Below, in pieces: positions 35,778 to 44,695 of a stretch of DNA of 64,000 nucleotides. Origin of the DNA: Paraplanobispora siamensis. Lineage in GTDB: Bacteria > Actinomycetota > Actinomycetes > Streptosporangiales > Streptosporangiaceae. Location: the NCBI RefSeq assembly GCF_016863175.1, contig NZ_BOOJ01000021.1:1-64000 (forward strand). The letters run 5' to 3'. The notes beneath the pieces are model-generated. The model was not told where the DNA came from and did not search any database. It saw nothing but the letters and a program-made list of their open reading frames with translations. A program made the position numbers and the translations under genes. Within the stretch, counting starts at the first letter, position 1, and each line of letters begins with the position of its first letter.

Positions 35778-36698
35778 TCAGCCGAGATAGGCGCGCAGTC
35801 CGAGCGACCGGGACGGGTGGCGGAGCTTGGACATGGCCTTGGCCTCGATCTGGCGGATGCGCTCCCGGGTGACACCGTAGTCCTTGCCGATCTCGTCGAG
35901 GGTCCTGGGCCGCCCGTCGTCGAGGCCGAAGCGCAGGGCGACCACACCGGCCTCGCGCTCGCTGAGGGTGCCGAGCAGCTCGCGCAACTGCTCGCGCAGG
36001 AGGCCCGCGGAGACGACGTCGTCGGGCGTGACGGCCTGGGAGTCCTCGATGAGGTCGCCGAACTCCCCGTCGCCCCCGTCGCCCAGCGGGGTGTGCAGGG
36101 AGATGGGGTCGCGGTCGTATCCCTGCACCTCGGCGACCTTCTCCGGGGTCATGTCGAGCTCGCGGGCCAGCTCCTCGCCGGTGGGCTCGCGTCCCAGGGT
36201 GGTCAGCAGCTCCCGCCGGGCCCGGGTGAGCCTGTTGATCTGCTCCACCATGTGGACCGGGACCCGGATGGTCCGCGCCTGGTCGGCCACGGCCCGGCCG
36301 ATCGCCTGCTTGATCCACCAGGTGGCGTAGGTGGAGAACTTGAAGCCCATGGTGTGGTCGAACTTCTCCACGGTGCGGATCAGGCCGACGTTGCCCTCCT
36401 GGATCAGGTCCTGCAGGAGCAGTCCTCGGCCGGTGTAGCGCTTGGCGACCGAGACGACCAGCCGGAGGTTGGCCTCCAGCATGCGCTCCCTGGCGCGCCG
36501 GCCGTCCTCGGCGATCCACTCCAGCTCGGCGCGCGCGTCCGCCGTGAGCGCCTCGCCCTCGGTCTCCAGCCGCTCCGTGGCGAAGGCGCCCGCCTCCATC
36601 CGCCTGGCCAGATCGACCTCCTGCTCGGCGGTGAGCAGCGGGATCGTGCCGATCTGCTTGAGATAGTCCTTGATCGAGTCCGTGCCGGTGGTGATCAG
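35778..36698 (-). CDS. primary-like RNA polymerase sigma factor (group 2), CTG start
   Basis: The first ATG (36599) would remove sigma region 1.2, which clearly continues upstream as [20 protein letters not shown]. No ATG, GTG or TTG exists in that stretch. A CTG at 36696-36698 lies six bases after GAGGAG, and a good promoter ends about 35 bases before it, so CTG is the best start; it gives 306 residues. Regions 2.1-2.4 ([36 protein letters not shown]), 3 and 4 ([36 protein letters not shown]) are complete. Region 1.1 is absent. It most resembles HrdA/SigB-like group 2 factors that transcribe vegetative-type promoters. Confidence 0.9.
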   Translation of the reverse strand: MITTGTDSIKDYLKQIGTIPLLTAEQEVDLARRMEAGAFATERLETEGEALTADARAELEWIAEDGRRARERMLEANLRLVVSVAKRYTGRGLLLQDLIQEGNVGLIRTVEKFDHTMGFKFSTYATWWIKQAIGRAVADQARTIRVPVHMVEQINRLTRARRELLTTLGREPTGEELARELDMTPEKVAEVQGYDRDPISLHTPLGDGGDGEFGDLIEDSQAVTPDDVVSAGLLREQLRELLGTLSEREAGVVALRFGLDDGRPRTLDEIGKDYGVTRERIRQIEAKAMSKLRHPSRSLGLRAYLG

Positions 36699-36733
36699 GA
36701 GCCTCTCCTCACACGAAATTTGTGTTGGACCTA

Positions 36734-36762
36734 AAGTTAGGACCGAAACAGCAATCCGTCAA
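36734..36762 (-). promoter_or_regulatory. promoter of the sigma factor gene, with operator-like palindrome
   Basis: Leftward, TTGACG (36757-36762) and TAACTT (36734-36739) are separated by 17 bases. The expected start site lies about 30 bases before the CTG start. Just downstream, around 36713-36727, CACACGAAATTTGTGT is an almost perfect palindrome centred on AAATTT between the -10 box and the ribosome-binding site. It could be an operator or an mRNA structure. Confidence 0.6.
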
Positions 36763-36821
36763 GAGAAAATATGTCGAGCCTAAAAATCGGTCGGATCCGC
36801 GAGGTGGTGGCGGCACCCCTT

Positions 36822-36843
36822 CCATCGAACATGGTTTCGATGG
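36822..36843. promoter_or_regulatory. inverted repeat CCATCGAA-N6-TTCGATGG
   Basis: Two perfect eight-base arms surround CATGGT in the 340-base gap between the leftward sigma gene and the rightward dehydrogenase. It is typical in size for a dimeric regulator site. It lies 200 bases upstream of the dehydrogenase and 80 bases upstream of the sigma promoter. The rest of this gap (to 37040) shows no gene. Confidence 0.45.
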
Positions 36844-37040
36844 TACGTCGCCCCCCGTCCTCTCGGGGGCGGCGCGCCGTATCCTCGACGCCGGAATTTC
36901 AGGGGGATCGGGGACGCCGTCCCCGTCCCGCCGGCGTCGTCCGCGGGACGCCGTGCCGTGCGTGCCGCACATAACCCGTCACGACAGTGTGTCGGCGGGC
37001 GACATGGGCCGGGCTCCCGCCCGTTGCCTAGATTCGGCAC

Positions 37041-37799
37041 ATGATTGACCTGACGGCGCGACGGGCCGTGGTGACCGGGGCGGGCAGCGGGATCGGGCGC
37101 GCCTGCGCGCGACGGCTGGCCGACGCCGGAGCGCATGTGGTGGCGGTGGACATGGACGCCGAGGCCGCCGCGAAGGTGGCCGCGGAGGTCTCCGGGACGC
37201 CGGTCGTGGCGGACCTGGCCACAGCCGACTTCCTGGACGCCTTCCCGCCCGGCCTCGTGCGCGAGGCGGACATCGTGGTGAACAACGCCGGGTTCCAGCA
37301 CGTGGCCCCGATCGAGGAGTTCCCGCCGGAGGTCTTCACCAGGATCCTCAGGGTCATGGTCGAGGCCCCGTTCCTGCTGGTGCGGGCGGCCCTGCCCGGG
37401 ATGTACGAGCGGGGATGGGGACGGATCGTCAACATCTCCTCCATCCACGGCCTGCGCGCCTCGCCGTACAAGGCGGCCTACGTCACGGCGAAGCACGCGC
37501 TGGAGGGATTCTCGAAGGTCGTCGCCCTGGAGGGCGCCTCCCAGGGGGTCACCTCCAACTGTGTGAGCCCCGCCTACGTCCGCACTCCCCTCGTGGAGCG
37601 CCAGATCGACGCCCAGGCCGCCACCCACGGCATCGGCCGGGACGAGGTCGTCGAGCAGATCATGCTCGCCCCCGCCGCGATCAAGCGGCTGGTCGAGCCC
37701 GACGAGGTCGCCGAGCTGGTCGCCTACCTGTGCGGCCCGCACGGCTCCTTCATGACCGGAGCCTCCCTGCCCGTGGACGGAGGCTGGACCGCCCGCTGA
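37041..37799 (+). CDS. 3-hydroxybutyrate dehydrogenase (SDR family)
   Basis: The 252-residue product is a classical short-chain dehydrogenase: NAD-binding TGAGSGIGRACARRLADAG, NNAGFQHVAPIEEFP, the catalytic Ser region VNISSIHGLRASPYKAAYV with Tyr and Lys in YVTAKHAL. The NAGFQHVAPIEEFP, SIHGLRASPYKAAY and VSPAYVRTPLVERQI stretches are characteristic of D-3-hydroxybutyrate dehydrogenase (BdhA). It oxidises 3-hydroxybutyrate to acetoacetate. The neighbouring regulator, MHS permease and secreted hydrolase fit use of external 3-hydroxybutyrate. Confidence 0.9.
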   Translation: MIDLTARRAVVTGAGSGIGRACARRLADAGAHVVAVDMDAEAAAKVAAEVSGTPVVADLATADFLDAFPPGLVREADIVVNNAGFQHVAPIEEFPPEVFTRILRVMVEAPFLLVRAALPGMYERGWGRIVNISSIHGLRASPYKAAYVTAKHALEGFSKVVALEGASQGVTSNCVSPAYVRTPLVERQIDAQAATHGIGRDEVVEQIMLAPAAIKRLVEPDEVAELVAYLCGPHGSFMTGASLPVDGGWTAR

Positions 37800-37815
37800 C
37801 GTCCGGGACCGCAAG

Positions 37816-37845
37816 CCGCCCGCCCCGGGACCCCGGGGCGGGCGG
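37816..37845 (+). terminator. perfect 13-bp GC-rich hairpin after the dehydrogenase
   Basis: CCGCCCGCCCCGG and CCGGGGCGGGCGG pair around GACC, 17 bases after the stop codon. Probable terminator separating the dehydrogenase from the regulator gene. Confidence 0.7.
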
Positions 37846-37871
37846 ATCCCGGGCGCGGCGGCACCGCGAGA

Positions 37872-39839
37872 ATGGACGACATGAGCGCGCGGGTGTTTCT
37901 GGAGCTGCTGGCCAGGGAGGCCTCGGCGGTCGAGTTCGAAGGACCCGTCCTGGCCGCCAGGACGTCCGGGGCGGACGCGGCGACGCTGGCCGAACTGGAG
38001 GAGACCAAGCTCGCCGCGCTCAAGGTGCGGGCGCTGATGCGGCGCAGGGCCAGACGCGAGGCCGAGCTGTCGGCGCTGTTCGACACCGCCGGCGACCTGG
38101 CCGGCCTGCGCAACCTGGACGCCGTGCTGGAGGCCATCGTGCGCCGCGCCCGGCAGCTGCTCGGCACGGACGCCGCCTACATGACGCTGCACGACCCCGA
38201 CCGGGGCGACACCCGGATGCGGGTCACCGACGGCTCTGTCTCGGCCAAGTTCCGCGCCCTGCGCCTGGCCATGGGGGCCGGGCTCGGCGGGCTGGTGGCC
38301 CAGACCGCCACGCCGTACGCCACGGCCGACTACTTCGCCGACGAGCGCTTCCGGCACATGTCCCACATCGACGACGCGGTGAAGGAGGAGGGCCTGGTCG
38401 CCATCCTCGGTGTGCCGCTCAAGCTCGGCGCGCGGGTCATCGGGGTGCTGTTCGCGGCCAACCGGAGCGTGCGGCCGTTCACCCAGGACGAGGTGGTGCT
38501 GCTCGGCTCCCTGGCCGCCCACGCGGCCGTGGCCATCGACAACGCCCGCCTGCTGCAGGAGACGCGCAACGCCCTGGAGGAGCTCAGCGAGGCCAACCGG
38601 CAGGTCAGCGCGCACAGCGAGGCGGTGGAGCGGGCCGCCCTCGCGCACGACCGGATGACCGGGCTGGTGCTGCGCGGCGGCGGGGTCGAGGACGTGGCCG
38701 CCGTGGTCACCGAGGTGCTCGGCGGCTCGCTGGTCGTGCTGGACGGCGCGGGCCGGCCGATCGCCGGCGACCTGAGCCGGCTGGACGGCACGGGGCGGCC
38801 GGCCGGCGGCGCCCGGGACGGGACGGAGGAGACCGATCCCGGAGCGACGGCGGGGGCGACCGCAGCCGGGATGACGACGGCCGGAGTGACCGCGGCCGCC
38901 ATCGCGGACGCCGCGCAGTCGTCCCGGGCGCTGGGGCGCACCGTCAGGAAGGGCGACCTGCTGGTCGCGTCGGTGGACGTCGGCGCGGAGCCGCTGTGCA
39001 CGCTCGTGCTGCGGGCCGACGGCCGGGTGGCCGCCACCGACCAGCGCATCCTGGAACGGGCGGCGCTGGTCACCGCGCTGCTGCTGCTGTTCCGCCGCAC
39101 CGTGGCCGAGGCGGAGGGCCGGGTCAGGGGCGAGCTGCTCGACGACCTGATCTCGCGGCCCGGCCTCGACGGGCTGGCCGACCGGGCCCGCCGGGTCGGC
39201 GTGGACCTGGACTCCGGTCACGTGGTGGTCGTGGTCCGGCACGACGGCCAGCGCGAGCGCGCCGCCTTCTGGGCCTCCTCGCGCGCCACGCTGGAGCACG
39301 GGCTGGCCGCCCAGCGCGGGGACGAGCTGGTGCTGCTGCTGCCCGGCGACCGGCCGGGCCCGCTGGCCAAGCGGATCGCCGCCGAGCTGAGCGCCTCCCT
39401 CGGCCGGCCCGCCACGGCGGGCGCCTGCGGCCCGGTGCACGGGCCCGCCGGGGTCGCCGCGGCCCACGACGAGGCGCGCCGCTGCGCCGACGCTCTGCGC
39501 GCCCTGGGCCGGGCCGGCGAGGGCGCCGGCGCCGCGGAGCTGGGCTTCGTCGGGCTGCTGGTGGGCGACGGCCGCGACATCGAGACCTACCTGCGCTCGG
39601 CGCTCGGCCCGGTGCTGGACTACGACGCCCGCCGGGGCACCGCGCTGGTCCGCACCCTCACCGCCTACTTCGGCGCGGGCGGCTCGCTCTCCCGTACGGC
39701 GGAGGCCCTGCACATCCACGTCAACACCGTCACCCAGCGCCTGGACCGGATCGGCCAGCTGCTGGGCGCCGACTGGCAGGACCCGGAGCGCGCCCTGGAG
39801 ATCCAGCTCGCCCTGCGGCTGCACCGGCTGCGCGGCTGA
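37872..39839 (+). CDS. GAF-domain PucR/CdaR-type transcriptional regulator
   Basis: The 655-residue product starts at an ATG (a second, MSARVF, is nine bases on). After a helical start, a GAF domain occupies about residues 75-230 (NLDAVLEAIVRRARQLLGTD, VKEEGLVAILGVPLKLGARV, HAAVAIDNARLLQETRN). A central variable region follows. The C terminus is the PucR/CdaR helix-turn-helix (RTLTAYFGAGGSLSRTAEAL, HIHVNTVTQRLDRIGQLLG). In actinobacteria such proteins with GAF often regulate the neighbouring MHS permease and hydrolase genes. Effector unknown, possibly 3-hydroxybutyrate or an acyl derivative. Confidence 0.9.
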   Translation: MDDMSARVFLELLAREASAVEFEGPVLAARTSGADAATLAELEETKLAALKVRALMRRRARREAELSALFDTAGDLAGLRNLDAVLEAIVRRARQLLGTDAAYMTLHDPDRGDTRMRVTDGSVSAKFRALRLAMGAGLGGLVAQTATPYATADYFADERFRHMSHIDDAVKEEGLVAILGVPLKLGARVIGVLFAANRSVRPFTQDEVVLLGSLAAHAAVAIDNARLLQETRNALEELSEANRQVSAHSEAVERAALAHDRMTGLVLRGGGVEDVAAVVTEVLGGSLVVLDGAGRPIAGDLSRLDGTGRPAGGARDGTEETDPGATAGATAAGMTTAGVTAAAIADAAQSSRALGRTVRKGDLLVASVDVGAEPLCTLVLRADGRVAATDQRILERAALVTALLLLFRRTVAEAEGRVRGELLDDLISRPGLDGLADRARRVGVDLDSGHVVVVVRHDGQRERAAFWASSRATLEHGLAAQRGDELVLLLPGDRPGPLAKRIAAELSASLGRPATAGACGPVHGPAGVAAAHDEARRCADALRALGRAGEGAGAAELGFVGLLVGDGRDIETYLRSALGPVLDYDARRGTALVRTLTAYFGAGGSLSRTAEALHIHVNTVTQRLDRIGQLLGADWQDPERALEIQLALRLHRLRG

Positions 39840-39967
39840 CGGCCCCGCCGCGAAGCTCCCACATAGCCGCCTCACCCGGTATGGGGATCGCCCCCATAGG
39901 AGTGATGCCGGTCACTACGTACGGTGAGCCGACATCCCCCCGACAGCGACTCCCATTGGTGAGTGAG

Positions 39968-41290
39968 ATGGCTGAGAAATCCCCCACCCCCATCGGAAAG
40001 ATCGTCGGCGCCAGCCTCATCGGCACCACGATCGAGTGGTACGACTTCTTCCTGTACGGCTCCGCCGCCGCGCTCGTCTTCAACAAGCTCTTCTTCCCCG
40101 AGGCGGACCCGCTCACCGGCACCCTGCTGGCGTTCCTCACCTACGCGGTGGGCTTCGTCGCCCGCCCGCTCGGCGCGGTCGTCTTCGGCCACTACGGCGA
40201 CCGGCTGGGCCGCAAGAAGCTGCTCGTCATCAGCCTGGTCCTGATGGGCGGCGCGACCTTCCTGATCGGCTGCCTGCCGACGCACGCGGCCATCGGCGCG
40301 GCGGCCCCGCTGCTGCTGACCGCGCTCCGGCTCGTCCAGGGATTCGCGCTCGGCGGCGAGTGGGGCGGCGCGGTCCTCATCGTCTCCGAGCACGGCGACG
40401 CCGACCGGCGCGGCTTCTGGGCCTCCTGGCCGCAGGCCGGCGCCCCCGGCGGCAACCTGCTGGCCACCGCCGTCCTGGCGGTGCTGGCCGCGGTGCAGTC
40501 CGACGAGACCTTCCTGAGCTGGGGCTGGCGCGTGCCGTTCCTGCTCTCGGGCGCGCTGGTGCTCCTCGGCCTGTGGATCCGGCTGTCCATCAGCGAGTCC
40601 CCGGTCTTCCAGCAGGCCGCGGCCAACGCCGGGCCCAAGCCCGCGATGCCCATCGTGGACGTCTTCCGCCACCACTGGCGGGACGTGATCACCGCGATCG
40701 GCGCCCGCTTCGCCGAGAACGTCTCCTACTACGTGATCACCGCCTTCGTCCTGGTCTACGCCGTGGAGGCCGCCAAGCTGGACAAGGGCTTCGTGCTGAA
40801 CGCGGTGCTGATCGGCTCGGCCGTGCACTTCGTCTCGATCCCGATGTGGGGCGCCCTGTCCGACCGGCTCGGCCGCCGTCCCGTCTACCTGATCGGCGCG
40901 GCCGGCGTGGGCCTGTGGGCGTTCGCGTTCTTCCCGCTGGTCGACACGGGCAACTTCGCCGCGATCACCCTGGCGGTCACGGTCGGCCTGGTCCTGCACG
41001 GCGCGATGTACGGCCCGCAGGCGGCGTTCTTCTCCGAGCTGTTCGCCACCCGGATGCGTTACTCGGGCGTGTCGGTCGGCGCGCAGCTCGCCTCGATCGT
41101 GGCCGGCGGCCTGGCCCCGCTGATCGCGGTGGCCCTGCTGCAGGCCTACGGCTCCGCCCTGCCCGTCATGCTCTACGTGGCCGGGGCCGCGGTGATCACC
41201 CTCATCGCCGTGTTCGCCGCCCGGGAGACCCGCGGCCGCGACCTCGTCACCCTCGACGCCCCCGAGACCAAGACCACCACCAACCGCTGA
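39968..41290 (+). CDS. MHS-family MFS transporter
   Basis: The start is the ATG at 39968; an in-frame GTG at 39959 is possible. The 440-residue product has 12 hydrophobic segments. Metabolite:H+ symporter signatures are clear: GTTIEWYDFFLYGSAAALVF at the N terminus, AVVFGHYGDRLGRKKLLV, LVQGFALGGEWGGAVLI, WGWRVPFLLSGALVLLGLW and ISESPVFQ. It probably imports a small organic acid with protons. Position between a PucR regulator and a secreted hydrolase near 3-hydroxybutyrate dehydrogenase suggests 3-hydroxybutyrate or its oligomers; that is inference. Confidence 0.93.
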   Translation: MAEKSPTPIGKIVGASLIGTTIEWYDFFLYGSAAALVFNKLFFPEADPLTGTLLAFLTYAVGFVARPLGAVVFGHYGDRLGRKKLLVISLVLMGGATFLIGCLPTHAAIGAAAPLLLTALRLVQGFALGGEWGGAVLIVSEHGDADRRGFWASWPQAGAPGGNLLATAVLAVLAAVQSDETFLSWGWRVPFLLSGALVLLGLWIRLSISESPVFQQAAANAGPKPAMPIVDVFRHHWRDVITAIGARFAENVSYYVITAFVLVYAVEAAKLDKGFVLNAVLIGSAVHFVSIPMWGALSDRLGRRPVYLIGAAGVGLWAFAFFPLVDTGNFAAITLAVTVGLVLHGAMYGPQAAFFSELFATRMRYSGVSVGAQLASIVAGGLAPLIAVALLQAYGSALPVMLYVAGAAVITLIAVFAARETRGRDLVTLDAPETKTTTNR

Positions 41291-41315
41291 GCCGAGCCGT
41301 ACGGAAGGGCATCCG

Positions 41316-42671
41316 ATGACGAACACCGACAGCGCGGCGCGCAGGCTGGCCGCCCTGGCCTCCGGGCTCGCGGTCGCCGCCACCGTCCTGACGGCCGTGG
41401 CGCCGCCCGCGGGCGCGGCCGGCGGGCACTGCGACCGACAGGGCAGGATCGCGGTACCCGGGGCGGACAAGCAGGTCGTCGCCTGCCTGGACGACCTGAC
41501 CACGGCGGGGACCGCGAACTCCGGGCACACCGACCCGGCCGACTGGTCCGGGCTGCACCCGGCGGGCGCGGTCAACCCCACGGGCGTGCCGGGCATCCAG
41601 ATCGACGGCTACTTCCCCGACACCTCCACCACCAACACCAACCACGGCTGGAACCACGACTCGCAGTTCGTGCTCCGGCTGCCCGACAAGTGGAACGGCG
41701 GGCTGGTCGTGGCGGGCACCCCCGGCAACCGGGAGCAGTACGCCAACGACTTCACCATCTCCGACTGGGCGCTGGCCAAGGGCTACGCCTACGCGGCCAC
41801 CGACAAGGGCAACACCGGCATCGCCTTCTACAAGGACGGGCGCGAGCCCGGGGACGCCATCGCCGAGTGGAACCACCGGGTCACGCAGGTCGCCGTCGCG
41901 GCCAAGGCCGTCGTCGCGCAGCGGTACGGCAGGCTCCCCAAGCGGACCTACGCGGCGGGCATCTCCAACGGCGGCTATCTCGTCCGCTGGCAGCTGGAGA
42001 ACCGGGCCTGGCTCTACGACGGCGGGATCGACTGGGAGGGCACCCTCTGGAAGGTCGAGGGCGACAACCTGCTCACCTTCCTGCCCCCGGCGCTGCGGGC
42101 CTATCCCAAGGGCGACGCCCAGGCGATGTACGACGCCGGATACGCCAAGGGGTCGGAGTTCCTGTGGCCGTTCCACCACCAGGTCTACTGGGACCTCACC
42201 CAGCGCATCTACCGCGAGGAGATCGACCCGGACTTCGACGGCGCCACCGAGGCGGGCACCCCGTACTGCGCCTCCGGCACCCCGGCCTGCGACGCCGACT
42301 ACGACTACGCGGCGCGCAAGCCGTACCGGGCCATGCGGAAGATCGCGCTGACCGGCCGGATCGGCAAACCGCTGATCACGATCCAGGGCACGCTCGACAC
42401 GCTGCTTCCGATCTCCCGCAGCGGGGACGTCTACGCGGAGATGGTCGGCGACCGCCGGCCCTTCCGCTACTACCGCGTCACCGACGGCACCCACACCGAC
42501 GGCCTCTACGCCGCCTACCCCGACAAGCTGCGGCCGCTGCTGCCCTGCTTCCGCAGCGCGTTCGAGGCCATGGAGGGCTGGGTCGAGCGGCGGCAGAGCC
42601 CGCCGCCCAGCGCGACCCTGCCCCGCCCGGCCGGCGGCGACCTCGTCAACGAGTGTCAGTTGGCGGTGTAG
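41316..42671 (+). CDS. secreted alpha/beta hydrolase, 3-hydroxybutyrate oligomer hydrolase-like
   Basis: The 451-residue product has a signal peptide (residues about 1-35, ALASGLAVAATVLTAVAPPA then AGA-type cleavage). The nucleophile motif is GISNGGYLVRW, and the acid and His fit ITIQGTLDTLLPISRSG and VTDGTHTDGLY. Conserved Cys (GHCDRQG, VACLDDL, PYCASGTPACDADY, LLPCFRS, NECQLAV) should form disulfides. These features resemble secreted 3-hydroxybutyrate oligomer hydrolases and tannase-like esterases. Neighbouring dehydrogenase and permease make the oligomer hydrolase more likely. Start follows GGAAGG. It overlaps the convergent glycosyltransferase by 16 bases. Confidence 0.7.
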   Translation: MTNTDSAARRLAALASGLAVAATVLTAVAPPAGAAGGHCDRQGRIAVPGADKQVVACLDDLTTAGTANSGHTDPADWSGLHPAGAVNPTGVPGIQIDGYFPDTSTTNTNHGWNHDSQFVLRLPDKWNGGLVVAGTPGNREQYANDFTISDWALAKGYAYAATDKGNTGIAFYKDGREPGDAIAEWNHRVTQVAVAAKAVVAQRYGRLPKRTYAAGISNGGYLVRWQLENRAWLYDGGIDWEGTLWKVEGDNLLTFLPPALRAYPKGDAQAMYDAGYAKGSEFLWPFHHQVYWDLTQRIYREEIDPDFDGATEAGTPYCASGTPACDADYDYAARKPYRAMRKIALTGRIGKPLITIQGTLDTLLPISRSGDVYAEMVGDRRPFRYYRVTDGTHTDGLYAAYPDKLRPLLPCFRSAFEAMEGWVERRQSPPPSATLPRPAGGDLVNECQLAV

Positions 42672-44635
42672 CGGCGCGGCACCGGCCGGGATGACCGGAC
42701 CATGTTCCGGGCGCCGGGGATCCGCCGGGCGATGCGCTTGAGCAGCGGGTCCCGGCGCTCGGGCAGGGGTGCGGGCACGATGCCGCGGCGGATCTCCACC
42801 CGGCCGCCGCGGCTCATCTCCACGCCGAAGCGGAGCCCGACCTCCTGATCGTCCATCCGCAGGAACGGCATCCACGCGCCGGGGGCCAGGAAGCCGTGGC
42901 GGGGCAGGCGTTTCATCGGGACCCTGGCGATCAGCCGCCCGGCGGTGTGACCGGGCAGGCCCGGCTCGACCAAGGCGGGGGCGCGGACCTCGCGCTCGCC
43001 GTCCGGCGCCTGGCGCAGCACCAGTTCGGCCGGCGACCCGCCGCCCGGCGGCATGTACGGCACGGGCACCACGACGAAGACGTGGTCGCGCCCGTGGGTG
43101 ACCGTGGTCCCGGTCGAGACGAGGACGACCGACTCGGGGAAGGAGCGGGGCTCCACGCACAGGCCCAGCTCGCCGTGGTCGGACCACCAGGGGACCACCG
43201 GCCGCCCCGTGTGCTCCTCCGGCGATCCCATGCAGTGCACCGGATCGCCGGTCACCCGGGCGCGCCCCTGGTGGACGCCGCCGCGCAGCCGCATGTGGAC
43301 CTCCCACAGACCGGAGGGCAGGATCCCGCCGGGGAGCGCGGAGGCGGCGTCGAGGCTCGCGGTGCCGGTGACCTGCACCCTGATCGCGTCGCCGTACGGG
43401 ACGTGGACCACCGAGCAGCTCACGGGGAGCATGTGCACGGTCCCGGTCGCCTCGTGCCGGATGTAGACCTCGAAGCGGGTGCGGGAGACCGCGGCGGTGA
43501 CGTCGGCCACGTCCGGCGGGAGCCGGAGCCCGTCCAGCGGCAGCGGTGACGTCCAGAGCAGGCGGTTCTCCTCGTGCCGCAGGAAGCGGGTGGGGGTGCC
43601 GTCACCCCGCATGATCTCCCCGGTGAGGTTCATCACGAGCATGCCGTCCCGCCAGGCGACGCTCTTGATCTCCGCCTGCAGGAAGGTGCCCCGCAGGGCG
43701 TGGGCCAGCGCGACGAGCTGGTCGAGCCGGCCCGCGCGCAGCAGCGCGGCCCGCGCCCGCAGCTGGACGGGCATGTAGTGGTCCAGCCTCTCGGGGAAGC
43801 GCCGGACGACGATGTCCCGAAGCGTGGTGAAGGTCAGGGAGCGGTCCGCCGAGGACGAGGTGAACCTGGTGCCGCCGAGCCGGCGCAGGACCGCGGTGCG
43901 GAACCAGTGGGCGTACAGGCGGTCGCGCTTGCGCCCGCGGGGGACCGACTCGTCGATGACGTCGAGCAGCTTGTCCAGCTCCGCGGCGTGGGCGCGCGGG
44001 CCGACCTGGTGCTCGGGCCGCTCCCCCAGGTGGCAGCAGACCTCTCCGGCCATCACGGTCACGGCCGCCGCCCGCAGGTAGGCCCGCAGGACGAAGGCCT
44101 GCTCCGCCAGCGGCCCGCCGGCGCCGCGGAAGGCCATGGCCTCGGCCACCAGGAACGCCCTGCGGTAGAGCTTGTGCGGGGTGAGCAGGGCCAGCAGCCC
44201 GTCCCCGAGGATGTCGGCCCGCTGCCGGTCCCGGGAGAACGCCGCCGGGGGAGGCCCGTCGTCGCCGGCCAGCCGCCCGACGAGGACGTCGGCCTCCGTC
44301 TGGACCGCGCGGTCGTACATCCGCGCCAGGGCCGTGCGATCCAGCTTGTCGCCCTGATCGAGCATGTAGACGTACTCGCCCCTGACCACCTCCAGGGCGG
44401 CGTTGCGGCCGCGCATCGGGGAGCCGATGCGCGGCAGGTGCAGGACCCTGACGTTGGAACGGGACTCCGCGATCACGTCGAGCCGCTGGGCGGTCCCGTC
44501 GTCGGAGCCGTCGTCGGCGAAGACGACCTCGTACTCGTCCGGAGGCATCGACTGCTCGATGACCGATCGGATGCATGCGTCGGCCGTATCACCGGGGTTG
44601 TGCACCGGCACCACCACGCTGACCTTTATCCCCAT
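42656..44635 (-). CDS. family 2 glycosyltransferase with long C-terminal region
   Basis: The 659-residue product starts with a GT-A domain over about residues 1-230: VSVVVPVHNPGDTADACIRS, EVVFADDGSDDGTAQRLD, then GRNAALEVVRGEYVYMLDQG. The usual DxD is represented by LDQGD at the metal site, a conservative variant. The following 430 residues have no membrane helices and appear to hold helical and then beta-sandwich-like parts (for example RTRFEVYIRHEATGTVHML and LWEVHMRLRGGVHQGRARV), as in actinobacterial teichoic-acid or wall-polymer transferases. The acceptor is unknown. No other glycan genes adjoin. Confidence 0.85.
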   Translation of the reverse strand: MGIKVSVVVPVHNPGDTADACIRSVIEQSMPPDEYEVVFADDGSDDGTAQRLDVIAESRSNVRVLHLPRIGSPMRGRNAALEVVRGEYVYMLDQGDKLDRTALARMYDRAVQTEADVLVGRLAGDDGPPPAAFSRDRQRADILGDGLLALLTPHKLYRRAFLVAEAMAFRGAGGPLAEQAFVLRAYLRAAAVTVMAGEVCCHLGERPEHQVGPRAHAAELDKLLDVIDESVPRGRKRDRLYAHWFRTAVLRRLGGTRFTSSSADRSLTFTTLRDIVVRRFPERLDHYMPVQLRARAALLRAGRLDQLVALAHALRGTFLQAEIKSVAWRDGMLVMNLTGEIMRGDGTPTRFLRHEENRLLWTSPLPLDGLRLPPDVADVTAAVSRTRFEVYIRHEATGTVHMLPVSCSVVHVPYGDAIRVQVTGTASLDAASALPGGILPSGLWEVHMRLRGGVHQGRARVTGDPVHCMGSPEEHTGRPVVPWWSDHGELGLCVEPRSFPESVVLVSTGTTVTHGRDHVFVVVPVPYMPPGGGSPAELVLRQAPDGEREVRAPALVEPGLPGHTAGRLIARVPMKRLPRHGFLAPGAWMPFLRMDDQEVGLRFGVEMSRGGRVEIRRGIVPAPLPERRDPLLKRIARRIPGARNMVRSSRPVPRRYTAN

Positions 44636-44695
44636 ACCGCCCAGGATGCGCGCCCTAACAGGCGGATGGGGTCTGACCTGCCGGTCTGGGGTGTT

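Noticed and set aside
36780-39875. A leftward open frame of about 1000 codons opposite the dehydrogenase and PucR regulator
   Set aside because: The + strand genes carry clear SDR and GAF/PucR motifs; the opposite frame is low-complexity.
41316-42671. Assignment of the secreted hydrolase as a tannase/feruloyl esterase
   Set aside because: The GISNGGY nucleophile and Cys pattern would allow it, but the neighbouring 3-hydroxybutyrate dehydrogenase makes oligomer hydrolase more likely. I kept confidence moderate.
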